The position numbers and the translations under genes were made by a program. Below are positions 1 through 7,074 of a stretch of 12,940 nucleotides of DNA, piece after piece (position 1 is the first letter of the stretch; each line of letters starts with the position of its first letter). The notes under the pieces are model-generated. The model saw only the letters and a list, made by a program, of their open reading frames with translations. It had not been told where the DNA came from and made no database searches. The stretch comes from Treponema sp. (GTDB taxonomy: Bacteria > Spirochaetota > Spirochaetia > Treponematales > Breznakiellaceae), in NCBI GenBank assembly GCA_031255815.1, contig JAIRRU010000022.1:1-12940 (forward strand), read 5' to 3'.

Positions 1-110
1 CACAAAGTCGGTTACTTTGCGGACAGACCTTGCATTTTCTCGCCTAAAGGCTGCGAAAATGCGTTTTTCAAGGAAGTCTGTCCATAATGTGTCTACATTA
101 TGGACAGACT
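1..110. repeat. Serial inverted-repeat block with competing hairpins
   Basis: Three inverted repeats lie end to end. CAAAGT (3-8) pairs with ACTTTG (14-19). GGACAGAC (21-28) pairs with GTCTGTCC (76-83), enclosing CTT/AAG (29-31/70-72), GCATTTTC/GAAAATGC (32-39/55-62) and an inner GCC-TAAA-GGC loop. The third is a perfect 16-bp stem, 75-90 with 95-110, around the loop GTCT. The arm at 76-83 is shared by the last two, so as RNA or single-stranded DNA only one of them can form at a time. No T-run follows the last stem, so it is not a textbook terminator. The block contains no credible ORF. It could be a dispersed intergenic repeat, the 3' structure of a gene left of the window, or the end of a mobile element. 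The pairings are seen directly; the role is unknown. Confidence 0.7.
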
Positions 111-155
111 CTAACTAAAACTCACGATAAGCGTAACAACTGGGAACAAGAATTT

Positions 156-261
156 TAACCGCGAAGGCGCACAAAGGCACACGAAGGGCCAGATTTCTTA
201 GCCTTTGGGTAAAAACCGCAGAGCGAAGTGCGGCTGGCCCCATCCGGGCGTTTCGCGGTTA
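156..261. repeat. Nested palindromic element, CGAAGGCGCAC family
   Basis: Outer arms TAACCGCGAA (156-165) and TTCGCGGTTA (252-261) are perfect inverted repeats. Inside lie GGGCCAG (186-192) with CTGGCCC (234-240), and CCGCA (216-220) with TGCGG (229-233). The left part, AACCGCGAAGGCGCACAAAGG (157-177, written here in full once), differs at a single base from the right arm, read on the minus strand, of the hairpin at 10666-10743. The two are therefore members of one family. TGCGGCTGGC occurs at 229-238 and again at 277-286. The structure resembles REP- or MITE-like non-coding elements; no transposase accompanies it. Confidence 0.65.
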
Positions 262-309
262 TTCTAAACTGAGAGTTGCGGCTGGCTCAAATAGCGTCTT
301 TCCTGTTAG

Positions 310-315
310 TATAAT
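310..315 (+). promoter_or_regulatory. Probable -10 box (TATAAT) for the GH88-LUD-lacZ cluster
   Basis: A perfect TATAAT sits at 310-315, giving a predicted start near 322 and a leader of about 75 nt before the GH88 start codon. The expected -35 zone (about 286-292, CTCAAAT) does not match TTGACA, so the promoter is either activator-dependent or not sigma-70 type. No other good -10 is seen between 262 and 396. The call rests on the -10 match and position only. Confidence 0.42.
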
Positions 316-322
316 AATAGGA

Positions 323-350
323 GCCTTCCGAAACTTCGTTTACGGGAGGC
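323..350 (+). other. Leader hairpin at the predicted 5' end of the GH88 mRNA
   Basis: GCCTTCCG (323-330) pairs with CGGGAGGC (343-350) through seven Watson-Crick pairs and one G-U. AAA (331-333) pairs with TTT (339-341) above a bulged A at 342, and the loop is CTTCG. It would begin at the first nucleotides of a transcript started from the TATAAT at 310. A position at the very 5' end suits an mRNA-stabilising stem. It is followed by CCCCTGATTATTTTG, which has only short T-runs, so attenuation is possible but weakly supported. The Shine-Dalgarno (384-390) lies outside the stem. Confidence 0.45.
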
Positions 351-396
351 CCCCTGATTATTTTGAAAATGAGTTTGAATACGAGGAGGAACAGAG

Positions 397-1545
397 ATGA
401 CTATTAGCGAAAAAGAAAAGAAGTGGGCGCAGGAAGTGTGGGGTAAAATCGTCCCCAAAGTTTCCGCGGAATGTGACCGTCTTGGTTCAAAGATAGCCTA
501 TGCCCCGGTGAAGGGCCGCTACGGCGACAAGGGAGAGGAGGAGCTTTCCTGGTGGACTAACGGGTTCTGGCCCGGGCTGCTCTGGCTCCTCTATCAGGGC
601 ACGGGGGACGCCAAATACCGGGACGCGGCCCGGGGGGTGGAGGAACGGCTGGACCAGACTCTGGCCGAATACGAGGGGCTTCACCACGATGTGGGCTTTA
701 TGTGGAATTCCACGGCGGTCCTGGATTATAAATTCACCGGCCACGCCCCTTCCCGCGTCCGGGCTCTCCACGCGGCCAACCTGCTGGCGGGCCGTTACAA
801 CCCCAGGGGCCGTTTTATCCGGGCCTGGAACCTGGACCGGGTTGGCTGGATCATCATCGACTGCCTTATGAACCTTTCCCTCCTCTACTGGGCAAGCGAC
901 GAGACCAAGGATCCCCGCTTCCGCTACACGGCCATGGAACACGCGGACGCCGCCCTGCGGCACCTGCTCCGGCCGGACGGCTCCTGCAATCACATCGGGA
1001 TCCTGGATCCGGATACGGGGGATCTCCTGGAAAGCCCCGGCGGCCAGGGTTACGCGCCGGGCTCCTCCTGGACGAGGGGGCAGGCCTGGGCCCTCTACGG
1101 TTTCGCCATCAGCGCCTTCCATACCGGGGAAAAGCGTTACCTTGACGCGGCCCGGCAGGTGGCCCATTACTTTATCAGCGCCCTGTACCGTTACGCGGCT
1201 CTGCCGGGCAGGAGTTTTGTGCCTCCCGTGGATTTCCGCGCTCCCGACGAGCCGGAACTCTACGACAGTTCCGCCGGCACTATCGCCGCCTGCGGCCTCC
1301 TCCTTGTCGCGGAGCTGAGTTCCGGGGAGGAGGGCAAGCTGTACTACGACGCGGCCCTGGGCATCCTCAAAGCCACGGAAGAGAAATTCTGCGACTGGGA
1401 CCCCTCCCGGGATTCCATCGTGCAGAAGGGGGCGGTAGCCTACCACGCCAAGCCGGAGGAACTCCAGATTCCCCTTATCTACGCGGATTACTTTTTTACC
1501 GAGGCGGTGCGGCGGCTTCTCCAGCCCGATCTGAAGCTGTGGTAG
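397..1545 (+). CDS. GH88 family unsaturated glucuronyl hydrolase
   Basis: Predicted to remove the 4,5-unsaturated uronic acid from the non-reducing end of oligosaccharides left by polysaccharide lyases (glycosaminoglycan, pectin or xanthan-like chains), by a hydration-type mechanism. The 382-residue length suits a single (alpha/alpha)6-barrel GH88 domain. Visible family motifs are SWWTNGFWPG (51-60), HHDVGFMW (96-103) with the conserved Asp98, D155 in the WIIIDCLMNLSLL stretch, and GSSWTRGQAWALYG (222-235). Asp98 and Asp155 correspond to the two catalytic-site aspartates known in Bacillus UGL. No signal peptide is seen, so it should act in the cytoplasm on imported oligosaccharides. AGGAGGA at 384-390, six bases before the ATG, fixes the start. 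It heads a cluster with LUD and lacZ. The related GH105 family is an alternative, but the HHDVGF and WxRGQAW motifs favour GH88. Exact substrate is not readable. Confidence 0.88.
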   Translation: MTISEKEKKWAQEVWGKIVPKVSAECDRLGSKIAYAPVKGRYGDKGEEELSWWTNGFWPGLLWLLYQGTGDAKYRDAARGVEERLDQTLAEYEGLHHDVGFMWNSTAVLDYKFTGHAPSRVRALHAANLLAGRYNPRGRFIRAWNLDRVGWIIIDCLMNLSLLYWASDETKDPRFRYTAMEHADAALRHLLRPDGSCNHIGILDPDTGDLLESPGGQGYAPGSSWTRGQAWALYGFAISAFHTGEKRYLDAARQVAHYFISALYRYAALPGRSFVPPVDFRAPDEPELYDSSAGTIAACGLLLVAELSSGEEGKLYYDAALGILKATEEKFCDWDPSRDSIVQKGAVAYHAKPEELQIPLIYADYFFTEAVRRLLQPDLKLW

Positions 1546-1550
1546 TTTTC

Positions 1551-1610
1551 CCGGCGAGGGAGTAAAAGGGCCTGTTTCGCCGGAAACGGATTCCGTAGCA
1601 GGCGGGTTTT
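1551..1610 (+). terminator. Structured gap between GH88 and LUD genes, possible weak terminator
   Basis: The 105-bp gap is rich in alternative pairings. CCGGCGA (1551-1557) pairs with TCGCCGG (1577-1583). Alternatively, GCCTG (1570-1574) and CAGGC (1599-1603) can close a junction containing ACGG/CCGT (1586-1589/1593-1596), while GTTTC/GAAAC (1574-1578/1583-1587) forms another small stem. A GGGTTTT run follows at 1604-1610. The structure could terminate some transcripts after GH88 or act as an mRNA processing site; the short T-run makes strong termination doubtful. No good promoter for the LUD gene is seen in the gap, which argues for read-through. Confidence 0.35.
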
Positions 1611-1650
1611 GGAACAGGTTTAAAAGACGGAAGAATTATGGAGGGCTATG

Positions 1651-2298
1651 ATGGAGAACCACGGAGAGAACCAGTACCGGAAATGGTTTGGAGAGAAACG
1701 GGGGCGGCTTGCGGCGGCGGCGTTCAGCGCCAAGGGCTGGACCAGCCGCTACGCCGAAAGCCTTGAGGAGGCAAGGAAGCTCCTCTTTGAAAGCCTGCTG
1801 CCCAAGGGGGTCTCGGTGGGCCTGGGGGGCAGCGAAACCCTGGCGGCCATGGATATACTTCCGGTTCTGAGGAACGGGGACTACAAGCTTCACGACCGTT
1901 ACAACTGCGCGGATCACTTTGAGGTATGCCGGGAGAGCCTTCTGGCCGATTACTTCCTTACCGGGGCGAACGCCCTGACCATGAGCGGGGAAATGGTGAA
2001 CATCGACTGTTCCGGCAGCCGGGTCGCCGCCATGGCCTACGGGCCCCGGCATATCATCGTGGTGGCCGGGGTGAACAAGCTCTGCGCCAATCTGGAGGAA
2101 GCGGCCCGGCGGGCCATGTCGGTAGCCCCCATGAACTGCAAGCGGAACAATCACAAGACCCCCTGTACCGAGACCGGGGAATGCGGGAACTGCAACAGCC
2201 CCGCCAGGATGTGCAACCAGCTTCTTTTCACCTTGAACGCGCAAAAATTCAAGGGGAAATACATTATCATTATCGTTAACGAGGAGCTTGGATTCTAA
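1651..2298 (+). CDS. Stand-alone LUD-domain (DUF162, LutC/YkgG-type) protein
   Basis: A single LUD domain of 215 residues. The fold is related to NagB/RpiA/CoA-transferase proteins. Some members (LutB, LutC) take part in lactate oxidation, but the function of stand-alone members is not settled. Motifs seen are GLGGSETL (57-64), LTGANALTMSGEMVNID (103-119), RVAAMAYGP (124-132) and the closing IIVNEELGF. A cysteine cluster in the C-terminal third (C163, C172, C178, C181, C188, around TPC-x5-C-x2-C-x6-C) resembles that of many stand-alone family members and could bind metal or an Fe-S cluster. Start: GGAGGG at 1640-1645 is five bases from the ATG at 1651 but only two from the in-frame ATG at 1648, so 1651 is preferred. 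The stop is one base before the lacZ ATG, so the two are translationally linked. No lutA or lutB partner is present, so a lactate role is not supported here. Confidence 0.85.
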   Translation: MENHGENQYRKWFGEKRGRLAAAAFSAKGWTSRYAESLEEARKLLFESLLPKGVSVGLGGSETLAAMDILPVLRNGDYKLHDRYNCADHFEVCRESLLADYFLTGANALTMSGEMVNIDCSGSRVAAMAYGPRHIIVVAGVNKLCANLEEAARRAMSVAPMNCKRNNHKTPCTETGECGNCNSPARMCNQLLFTLNAQKFKGKYIIIIVNEELGF

Positions 2299-2299
2299 T

Positions 2300-5200
2300 A
2301 TGAACATGAACCCTTCACTCTGGGAAAACCCGGAGATTCAGTGTATCAACCGCCTTCCCATGCGGAGCAGTTTTCTGCCTTTCCCCTCCGAGCAGGAAGC
2401 CCTGGCGGATATTATCGCCGGCCCCGAATTCCGCCGGCCGGAGGATAACCCCCTTTACCTCGGCCTTGACGGTTCCTGGAATTTCAAGCTGATCGGCAAT
2501 CCGGGGGATGACGATCTTGAGTGGGTAAAACCGGAGGCCCGGGATAAGATCCCCGGTACCATCAGGGTGCCCGGCACCTGGACTCTGCAAGGCTATGACA
2601 AGCCCCACTACACCAACGTGCAGATGCCCTTCCAGGCGGCCCCTCCCCACGCGCCGCGGGATAACCCCACGGGCCTCTACCGCCGGGCCTTTAGCCTGCC
2701 CGCGGGCTGGAAGGGCAAGCGGGTTGTCCTCCATGTGGGCTCCGCGGAAAGCTGCTGCCTGGTCTACCTGGACGGTGTCTTTGTCGGTATGGGCAAGGAT
2801 ACCCGGCTTCCTTCGGAATACGACCTGAGCCCCTTTTTGAAGGGGGAAGGCGCGGGAAGCCCCGCGGAGGGGAGCCATACCCTCTGCCTCAAGGTGGTGC
2901 GTTACTCCGACGCCAGCTATGTGGAGGATCAGGATCAGTGGTGGTTCGGCGGCATACACCGGAGCGTGTACCTTTACGCCACGGAAGACCGCTACCTGGC
3001 CGATGCGGAGGCGATCCCCGGCGCGCCGGAGGAGGGCAGGCTGCGCTTCCTGGCGACCATGGCGGGCCGGATACCCGAATCCCGCAGCGCCGGGAACAGC
3101 GCGGTAGAGCTCGATCCGGGCTACCCGCCCTTTGTGATCAAGTACCGCCTGTACCCCTACGAGCGGCCGGAAAGCCGGGAAGACGCCCTGCGGATCGCAA
3201 GGAACCTTAAGCCCCTGCTTTCCGGGGAGCTCAGCTTTTCCTGCAATTACCGGGTCAATTCCAACCGGGTTGAAAAGGAACTCCTCCTGGAGAATCCCAA
3301 AATCTGGTCCCACGAGGATCCCAGCCTCTACGTGCTTACCCTAGACCTGTACCAGGATGCCGGGCGCGTGGAGAGCGTGGCCCTTTGCACCGGCTTCCGT
3401 TCGGTTTCCATAGCCCGGCGGGAACTCCTTATCAACGGTAAAGCGGTGCTGATAAAGGGGGTCAACCGGCACGAGCACGATGAGAAGACCGGCAAGACCC
3501 TGAGCACCCCGGCCATGCTCCGGGACATCGCCCTGCTTAAACAGCACAACTTTAACGCCGTGCGAACCTGCCACTATCCCAACGACGAGCGCTGGTACGA
3601 ACTCTGCGACCGTTACGGCATATACCTGGTGGACGAGGCGAACATCGAGAACCACTGCTTCTACAGCCAGCTCTGCGACGATCCCGCCTGGACTTACGCC
3701 TACACTTCCCGTATCCAGCGCATGGTGGAGCGGGACAAGAACCACCCTTCGGTGATCATCTGGTCTTTGGGGAACGAAAGCGGCGACGGGCCGAACCACA
3801 ACGCCTGCGGGGCCTGGGTGCGCCGGAGGGATCCCTCCCGCCCGGTGAACTACGAAGGCGCGGTACGCCCCTTGGGCGGGCAGGGTTCCTTTACCCTCGA
3901 TTCCCTTAACCGGGGCAGGGAGATTTCCGACATCATCAGCCCCATGTACCCGCCGATAAACCTTATCACCGATTTTGTAAAGTACCAGGAAGATTACCGG
4001 CCCCTTATCATGATCGAGTATTCCCACGCCATGGGGAATTCCAACGGCTGCCTGGCCGATTACTGGGAGGCCATCGAAAACCACCACGGCCTCCAGGGGG
4101 GCTTTATCTGGGACTGGATCGATCAGGGGATAGAGGCCCGCACGCCGGAGGGGATCAAGTACTGGAAGTACGGCGGCGACTTCGGGGACGAACCCAGCGA
4201 TTACGATTTCTGCCTTAACGGCCTGCTCTTTCCCGATCAGAGCCCCAAACCGGCCATGGCGGAGTGCAAGCAGCTCTTCGCCCCGCTGCGGATGAAGCCC
4301 GTGCCCGGCAAGCCCTGGCATTTTACCCTGGAGAACCGCTTCGATTTTTCGGGCCTTTCCGGCATAGAGCTTTCCTGGTATCTGGCCTGCGAAGGGGGGA
4401 AGCTGGCGGAGGGGGCCGAAGATCTTCCGGATATCGGGCCGGGCGCCTGCGGGGAGATCTCCCTCCGCCCCGGCAGCTTCGCCCCTCCAGCGGGAAACGG
4501 CATCCTCTACCTCCACTGGGATTGCCGCCGGAAAGAACCGGCCCCCTGGGCGGAGGCGGGCTTTGTCATTGCCAGCGGGGAAACGGTGCTGCGCGAATCC
4601 CTGCCTTTCCCCGCGGGGCCGCGGGTTTCGGGCGCCGCCGCGCCGGAACTTGCCGCCGGCCTGGGCGAGTTCGCCCGGCTCTTCCGGCCCTCCCTTTTCC
4701 GCCCTCCCACCGAGAACGACGGCTTAAAAACCTGCCTCCACCTCCGGGGGGATCCGGCGGCCCTCTTCTACTACAAAGACAAGCCCATGTACCCCTGGCT
4801 CGACCTGGATCTTATCGGGCTCCGCCTGGGCGCTGAAAAAAGGGAATCCCTTGTCTTCGAGGGAGGCCCGGCGGAACGTTATACGGCGGAACTCCTGGCC
4901 GGGGCCAAAGCGGCCAAGGGTTTTGAAAATACCCGCCTGGGATCCTACGCCTGCGTCATCGCCGCCGCCACGGAGACCCGCCCCCTGCTGATGGACATCA
5001 GCTTCGATCTCGACCCGGCCCTGCCCGAGCTGCCCAAGGTAGGCCTTTACGCCGCCGTGCCCGGGGCCTTCGGGGAGATCCGCTGGCTTGGCGAGGGCCC
5101 CGGCGAATCCTACCCGGACAGGCGCGCCGGGGTCTTTATCGGCGAATACCGGAACCAGGTTCCCGAAATGGAAACCCCCTATGTGGTTCCCCAGGAGAAC

Positions 5201-5542
5201 GGCAACCGGAGCGGGGTGCGGCGCGTAACCCTTGCCCGCGGCGGCCCGGCGGGAAAGGCGGGAGAGGGCGGCCTCGGGAAGCTCCGCTCCCTTACCATCG
5301 CGCCGGATCGGCCGGTAAACCTGGGGCTAAGCCGCTATACCCAGGAGAACCTGCTCGCCGCCCTCCATACCTGCGACCTGAAGGATACCTTTGAGGGCGG
5401 CAAGGGCGTTTACTTTATCAGCATTGATATGGCCCAGCGGGGCCTGGGTACGGCCACCTGCGGGCCGGATACCCTGGAAAAATACCGGGTGCGCCCCGGC
5501 CTCTTTAAGCTGCGGCTTTATATTTCGGGCGAACCGGTCTAA
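2300..5542 (+). CDS. lacZ: GH2 beta-galactosidase, LacZ type
   Basis: Hydrolyses terminal beta-D-galactosides. The 1080 residues match the five-domain LacZ plan. The N-terminus has the family opening LWENPEIQCINRLP, then a jelly-roll domain (about 54-225) with HYTNVQMPF and EDQDQWW (209-215, a ligand and metal-site region in E. coli LacZ). An Ig-like domain follows, then the TIM barrel from about 370 with KGVNRHEHD, RTCHYPND and DEANIEN. The acid/base Glu493 is in GNESGDGPNH and the nucleophile Glu573 in IEYSHAMGNS. GGFIWDWIDQG and GGDFGDEPSDYDFCLNGL follow. The C-terminal small-chain domain has RPPTENDG and GPGESYPDR. No signal peptide: cytoplasmic. The start is ATG 2300, one base after the LUD stop; a TTG at 2288 is in frame but lies directly on the GAGGAG (2281-2286). 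From the ATG the spacing is a long 13 bases, so coupling to LUD translation may matter. Galactoside specificity is family-level; the natural substrate may be a plant or mucin fragment. Confidence 0.93.
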   Translation: MNMNPSLWENPEIQCINRLPMRSSFLPFPSEQEALADIIAGPEFRRPEDNPLYLGLDGSWNFKLIGNPGDDDLEWVKPEARDKIPGTIRVPGTWTLQGYDKPHYTNVQMPFQAAPPHAPRDNPTGLYRRAFSLPAGWKGKRVVLHVGSAESCCLVYLDGVFVGMGKDTRLPSEYDLSPFLKGEGAGSPAEGSHTLCLKVVRYSDASYVEDQDQWWFGGIHRSVYLYATEDRYLADAEAIPGAPEEGRLRFLATMAGRIPESRSAGNSAVELDPGYPPFVIKYRLYPYERPESREDALRIARNLKPLLSGELSFSCNYRVNSNRVEKELLLENPKIWSHEDPSLYVLTLDLYQDAGRVESVALCTGFRSVSIARRELLINGKAVLIKGVNRHEHDEKTGKTLSTPAMLRDIALLKQHNFNAVRTCHYPNDERWYELCDRYGIYLVDEANIENHCFYSQLCDDPAWTYAYTSRIQRMVERDKNHPSVIIWSLGNESGDGPNHNACGAWVRRRDPSRPVNYEGAVRPLGGQGSFTLDSLNRGREISDIISPMYPPINLITDFVKYQEDYRPLIMIEYSHAMGNSNGCLADYWEAIENHHGLQGGFIWDWIDQGIEARTPEGIKYWKYGGDFGDEPSDYDFCLNGLLFPDQSPKPAMAECKQLFAPLRMKPVPGKPWHFTLENRFDFSGLSGIELSWYLACEGGKLAEGAEDLPDIGPGACGEISLRPGSFAPPAGNGILYLHWDCRRKEPAPWAEAGFVIASGETVLRESLPFPAGPRVSGAAAPELAAGLGEFARLFRPSLFRPPTENDGLKTCLHLRGDPAALFYYKDKPMYPWLDLDLIGLRLGAEKRESLVFEGGPAERYTAELLAGAKAAKGFENTRLGSYACVIAAATETRPLLMDISFDLDPALPELPKVGLYAAVPGAFGEIRWLGEGPGESYPDRRAGVFIGEYRNQVPEMETPYVVPQENGNRSGVRRVTLARGGPAGKAGEGGLGKLRSLTIAPDRPVNLGLSRYTQENLLAALHTCDLKDTFEGGKGVYFISIDMAQRGLGTATCGPDTLEKYRVRPGLFKLRLYISGEPV

Positions 5543-5547
5543 AAGAT

Positions 5548-5577
5548 CCGGCTGGTCCGGAAACCCTGACCAGCCGG
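5548..5577 (+). terminator. Hairpin terminator after lacZ
   Basis: CCGGCTGGTC (5548-5557) and GACCAGCCGG (5568-5577) form a perfect 10-bp GC-rich stem with a 10-base loop, six bases after the lacZ stop, followed by GTTCTT. The T-run is short, but position and stability fit the end of the GH88-LUD-lacZ transcript. Confidence 0.6.
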
Positions 5578-5596
5578 GTTCTTGAACAGATCTAAT

Positions 5597-5631
5597 ATCC
5601 GCCGGGCCTTTATACGGAAGATCCGGCGGAT
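5597..5631 (+). terminator. Second hairpin in the lacZ-mgtE gap
   Basis: ATCCGCCGG (5597-5605) pairs perfectly with CCGGCGGAT (5623-5631) around a 17-base loop, then TCCCCTTCT. It could back up the preceding terminator or form a leader stem for mgtE, whose ATG lies 27 bases downstream. The whole gap is only 116 bp, too short for an M-box Mg2+ riboswitch, and no clean -35/-10 pair for mgtE is visible. Confidence 0.4.
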
Positions 5632-5658
5632 TCCCCTTCTCAACACAGGATCGTTATT

Positions 5659-7002
5659 ATGCCCGGAAAAGAGTTACAGAATTTTTTTCTATCCGAATCC
5701 GCTAATCCGGCGGTATTAAAATCCATGCTTCTGGACATGAACACGGCGGATATCGCGGAACTGTTCGAAGATCTGCCGGTAGAAAAAACCATCCGGATAT
5801 TCAGGCTTCTGCCCAAGTATAGCGCCTCCGAGGTCTTTTCCGATTTGGACGCCGATAAACAGCAGGCCCTGGTGGAGGCCCTTACGGACACGGAGGTGGG
5901 AGAGATAATCAACAACCTCTTTGCCGACGACGCGGTGGACTTTATCGAGGAAATGCCCGCGAATGTGGTAAAACGGGTGCTGCGGAACCTCAGCCCGGAA
6001 AAGAGAAAAGTTATCAACCAGCTCCTCCAGTATCCCGAAGATTCGGCGGGCAGCATTATGACCACCGAGTACATCGATCTGCCGGAAAGCGCCACGGTAG
6101 CGGAAGCCTTCGGCCTTATCAGGACTACCGGGCTCAACAAGGAAACTATCTATACCTGCTACGTGATCCGGGCGGATCGGCAGCTTATCGGCATCGTTTC
6201 GGCGAAGGCCCTTATGCTTTCGGCCCTTGACGACAAAATCGGCAGTATAATGGACTCGAACCCGCTTTTCGCCCTTACCACCGACGATCAGGAAATGGTA
6301 GCGGGGCTATTCAAAAAGTACAGCCTCCTGGCCATGCCGGTGGTGGATCGGGAACGGCAGCTGGTGGGCATTATCACGGTGGACGACATCGTGGAGATCA
6401 TCGAGGAGGAAAACACCGAAGACTTTGAAAAGATGAACGCCCTGAACCCCTCCGACGATCCCTACCTGAAAACCAGTATCCTCAGCCTTACGAGAAACCG
6501 CATCCTCTGGCTCCTGGTGCTGATGCTTTCCGCCACGCTTACCGGGGGGATCATCTCCGGCTTTGAAGACGCCCTTTCGGTGCTGCCCGTGCTGGTCGCT
6601 TTTATCCCCATGCTCATGGACACGGGGGGGAACGCCGGTTCCCAGGCATCCACCCTGATAATCCGCGGTATGGCGCTGGGGGAAATAGAGCTTAAGGATA
6701 TTGCCAGGGTGCTTTGGAAGGAGATACGGATAGGAAGCCTCTGCGGCCTGGGCCTGGGGGCGGTAAATTTTCTGCGGGTCTACCTTATGAACGGAAGGAA
6801 CGCCGCCCTGGCCTTTATGGTCAGCCTGAGCCTCTTCGCAACCGTGCTGATGGCGAAAAGCGTCGGCTGCGTCCTTCCCATGATCGCCAAAAAACTGCGG
6901 CTCGATCCCGCCATTATGGCGGCCCCGCTTATTACCACCATCATAGACGGGGCCTCCCTGCTCGTTTACTTTTCCGTAGCAAAGGTGATCTTCGGGATAT
7001 AG
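5659..7002 (+). CDS. mgtE: Magnesium transporter MgtE
   Basis: Mg2+-selective channel of the inner membrane, gated by its cytosolic Mg2+-sensing domains. All three parts of the 447-residue family plan are present. There is an acidic helical N domain (1-125), then two CBS domains (about 132-195 with DSAGSIMTTEY, and 196-255 with the GIITVDDIVEIIEEE end). A connecting helix leads to five transmembrane segments from about 283 to 445. The membrane signature P-x-LMDTGGNAGSQ (residues 317-329) and the pore-lining Asp430 in APLITTIID are intact; the latter corresponds to the Mg2+-site aspartate of the Thermus enzyme. AGGA at 5647-5650 sets the start. It sits between two hairpins and an opposing gene, so it is probably monocistronic. 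No metal riboswitch is evident, so sensing is likely at the protein level. Confidence 0.95.
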   Translation: MPGKELQNFFLSESANPAVLKSMLLDMNTADIAELFEDLPVEKTIRIFRLLPKYSASEVFSDLDADKQQALVEALTDTEVGEIINNLFADDAVDFIEEMPANVVKRVLRNLSPEKRKVINQLLQYPEDSAGSIMTTEYIDLPESATVAEAFGLIRTTGLNKETIYTCYVIRADRQLIGIVSAKALMLSALDDKIGSIMDSNPLFALTTDDQEMVAGLFKKYSLLAMPVVDRERQLVGIITVDDIVEIIEEENTEDFEKMNALNPSDDPYLKTSILSLTRNRILWLLVLMLSATLTGGIISGFEDALSVLPVLVAFIPMLMDTGGNAGSQASTLIIRGMALGEIELKDIARVLWKEIRIGSLCGLGLGAVNFLRVYLMNGRNAALAFMVSLSLFATVLMAKSVGCVLPMIAKKLRLDPAIMAAPLITTIIDGASLLVYFSVAKVIFGI

Positions 7003-7014
7003 CCGCTTAAAAAT

Positions 7015-7060
7015 GGCAAAATGCCGGGCCTTTCGCGGGGCCGGTTCGGGAACCGTCCGG
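7015..7060. terminator. Hairpins between convergent mgtE and M32 genes
   Basis: The 72-bp convergent gap holds GGCA-AAA-TGCC (7015-7025), an imperfect 7-bp stem CCGGGCC/GGGCCGG with one G-G mismatch (7024-7030/7038-7044), and CGGTT-CGGG-AACCG (7042-7055). The last two overlap and exclude each other. They are placed to serve as bidirectional terminators, but neither strand has a proper T-run after the stem. Confidence 0.35.
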
Positions 7061-7074
7061 ATTCCTGAACAAGC

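Noticed and set aside
1..396. Insertion-sequence end or attachment site
   Set aside because: Inverted repeats are present, but no transposase or integrase fragment, no tRNA and no target duplication can be seen in the window.
487..1446. Long minus-strand open reading inside the GH88 gene
   Set aside because: Antisense shadow in GC-rich DNA: no family motif, and the plus strand has a fully recognisable GH88 protein with a strong ribosome site.
3341..4516. 391-codon minus-strand open reading inside lacZ
   Set aside because: Covers the LacZ catalytic region on the opposite strand; composition is that of a shadow (rich in Gly, Ala, Val, Pro) with no recognisable domain.
5543..5658. M-box magnesium riboswitch before mgtE
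   Set aside because: The gap is too short for the known M-box fold and holds two simple hairpins instead.
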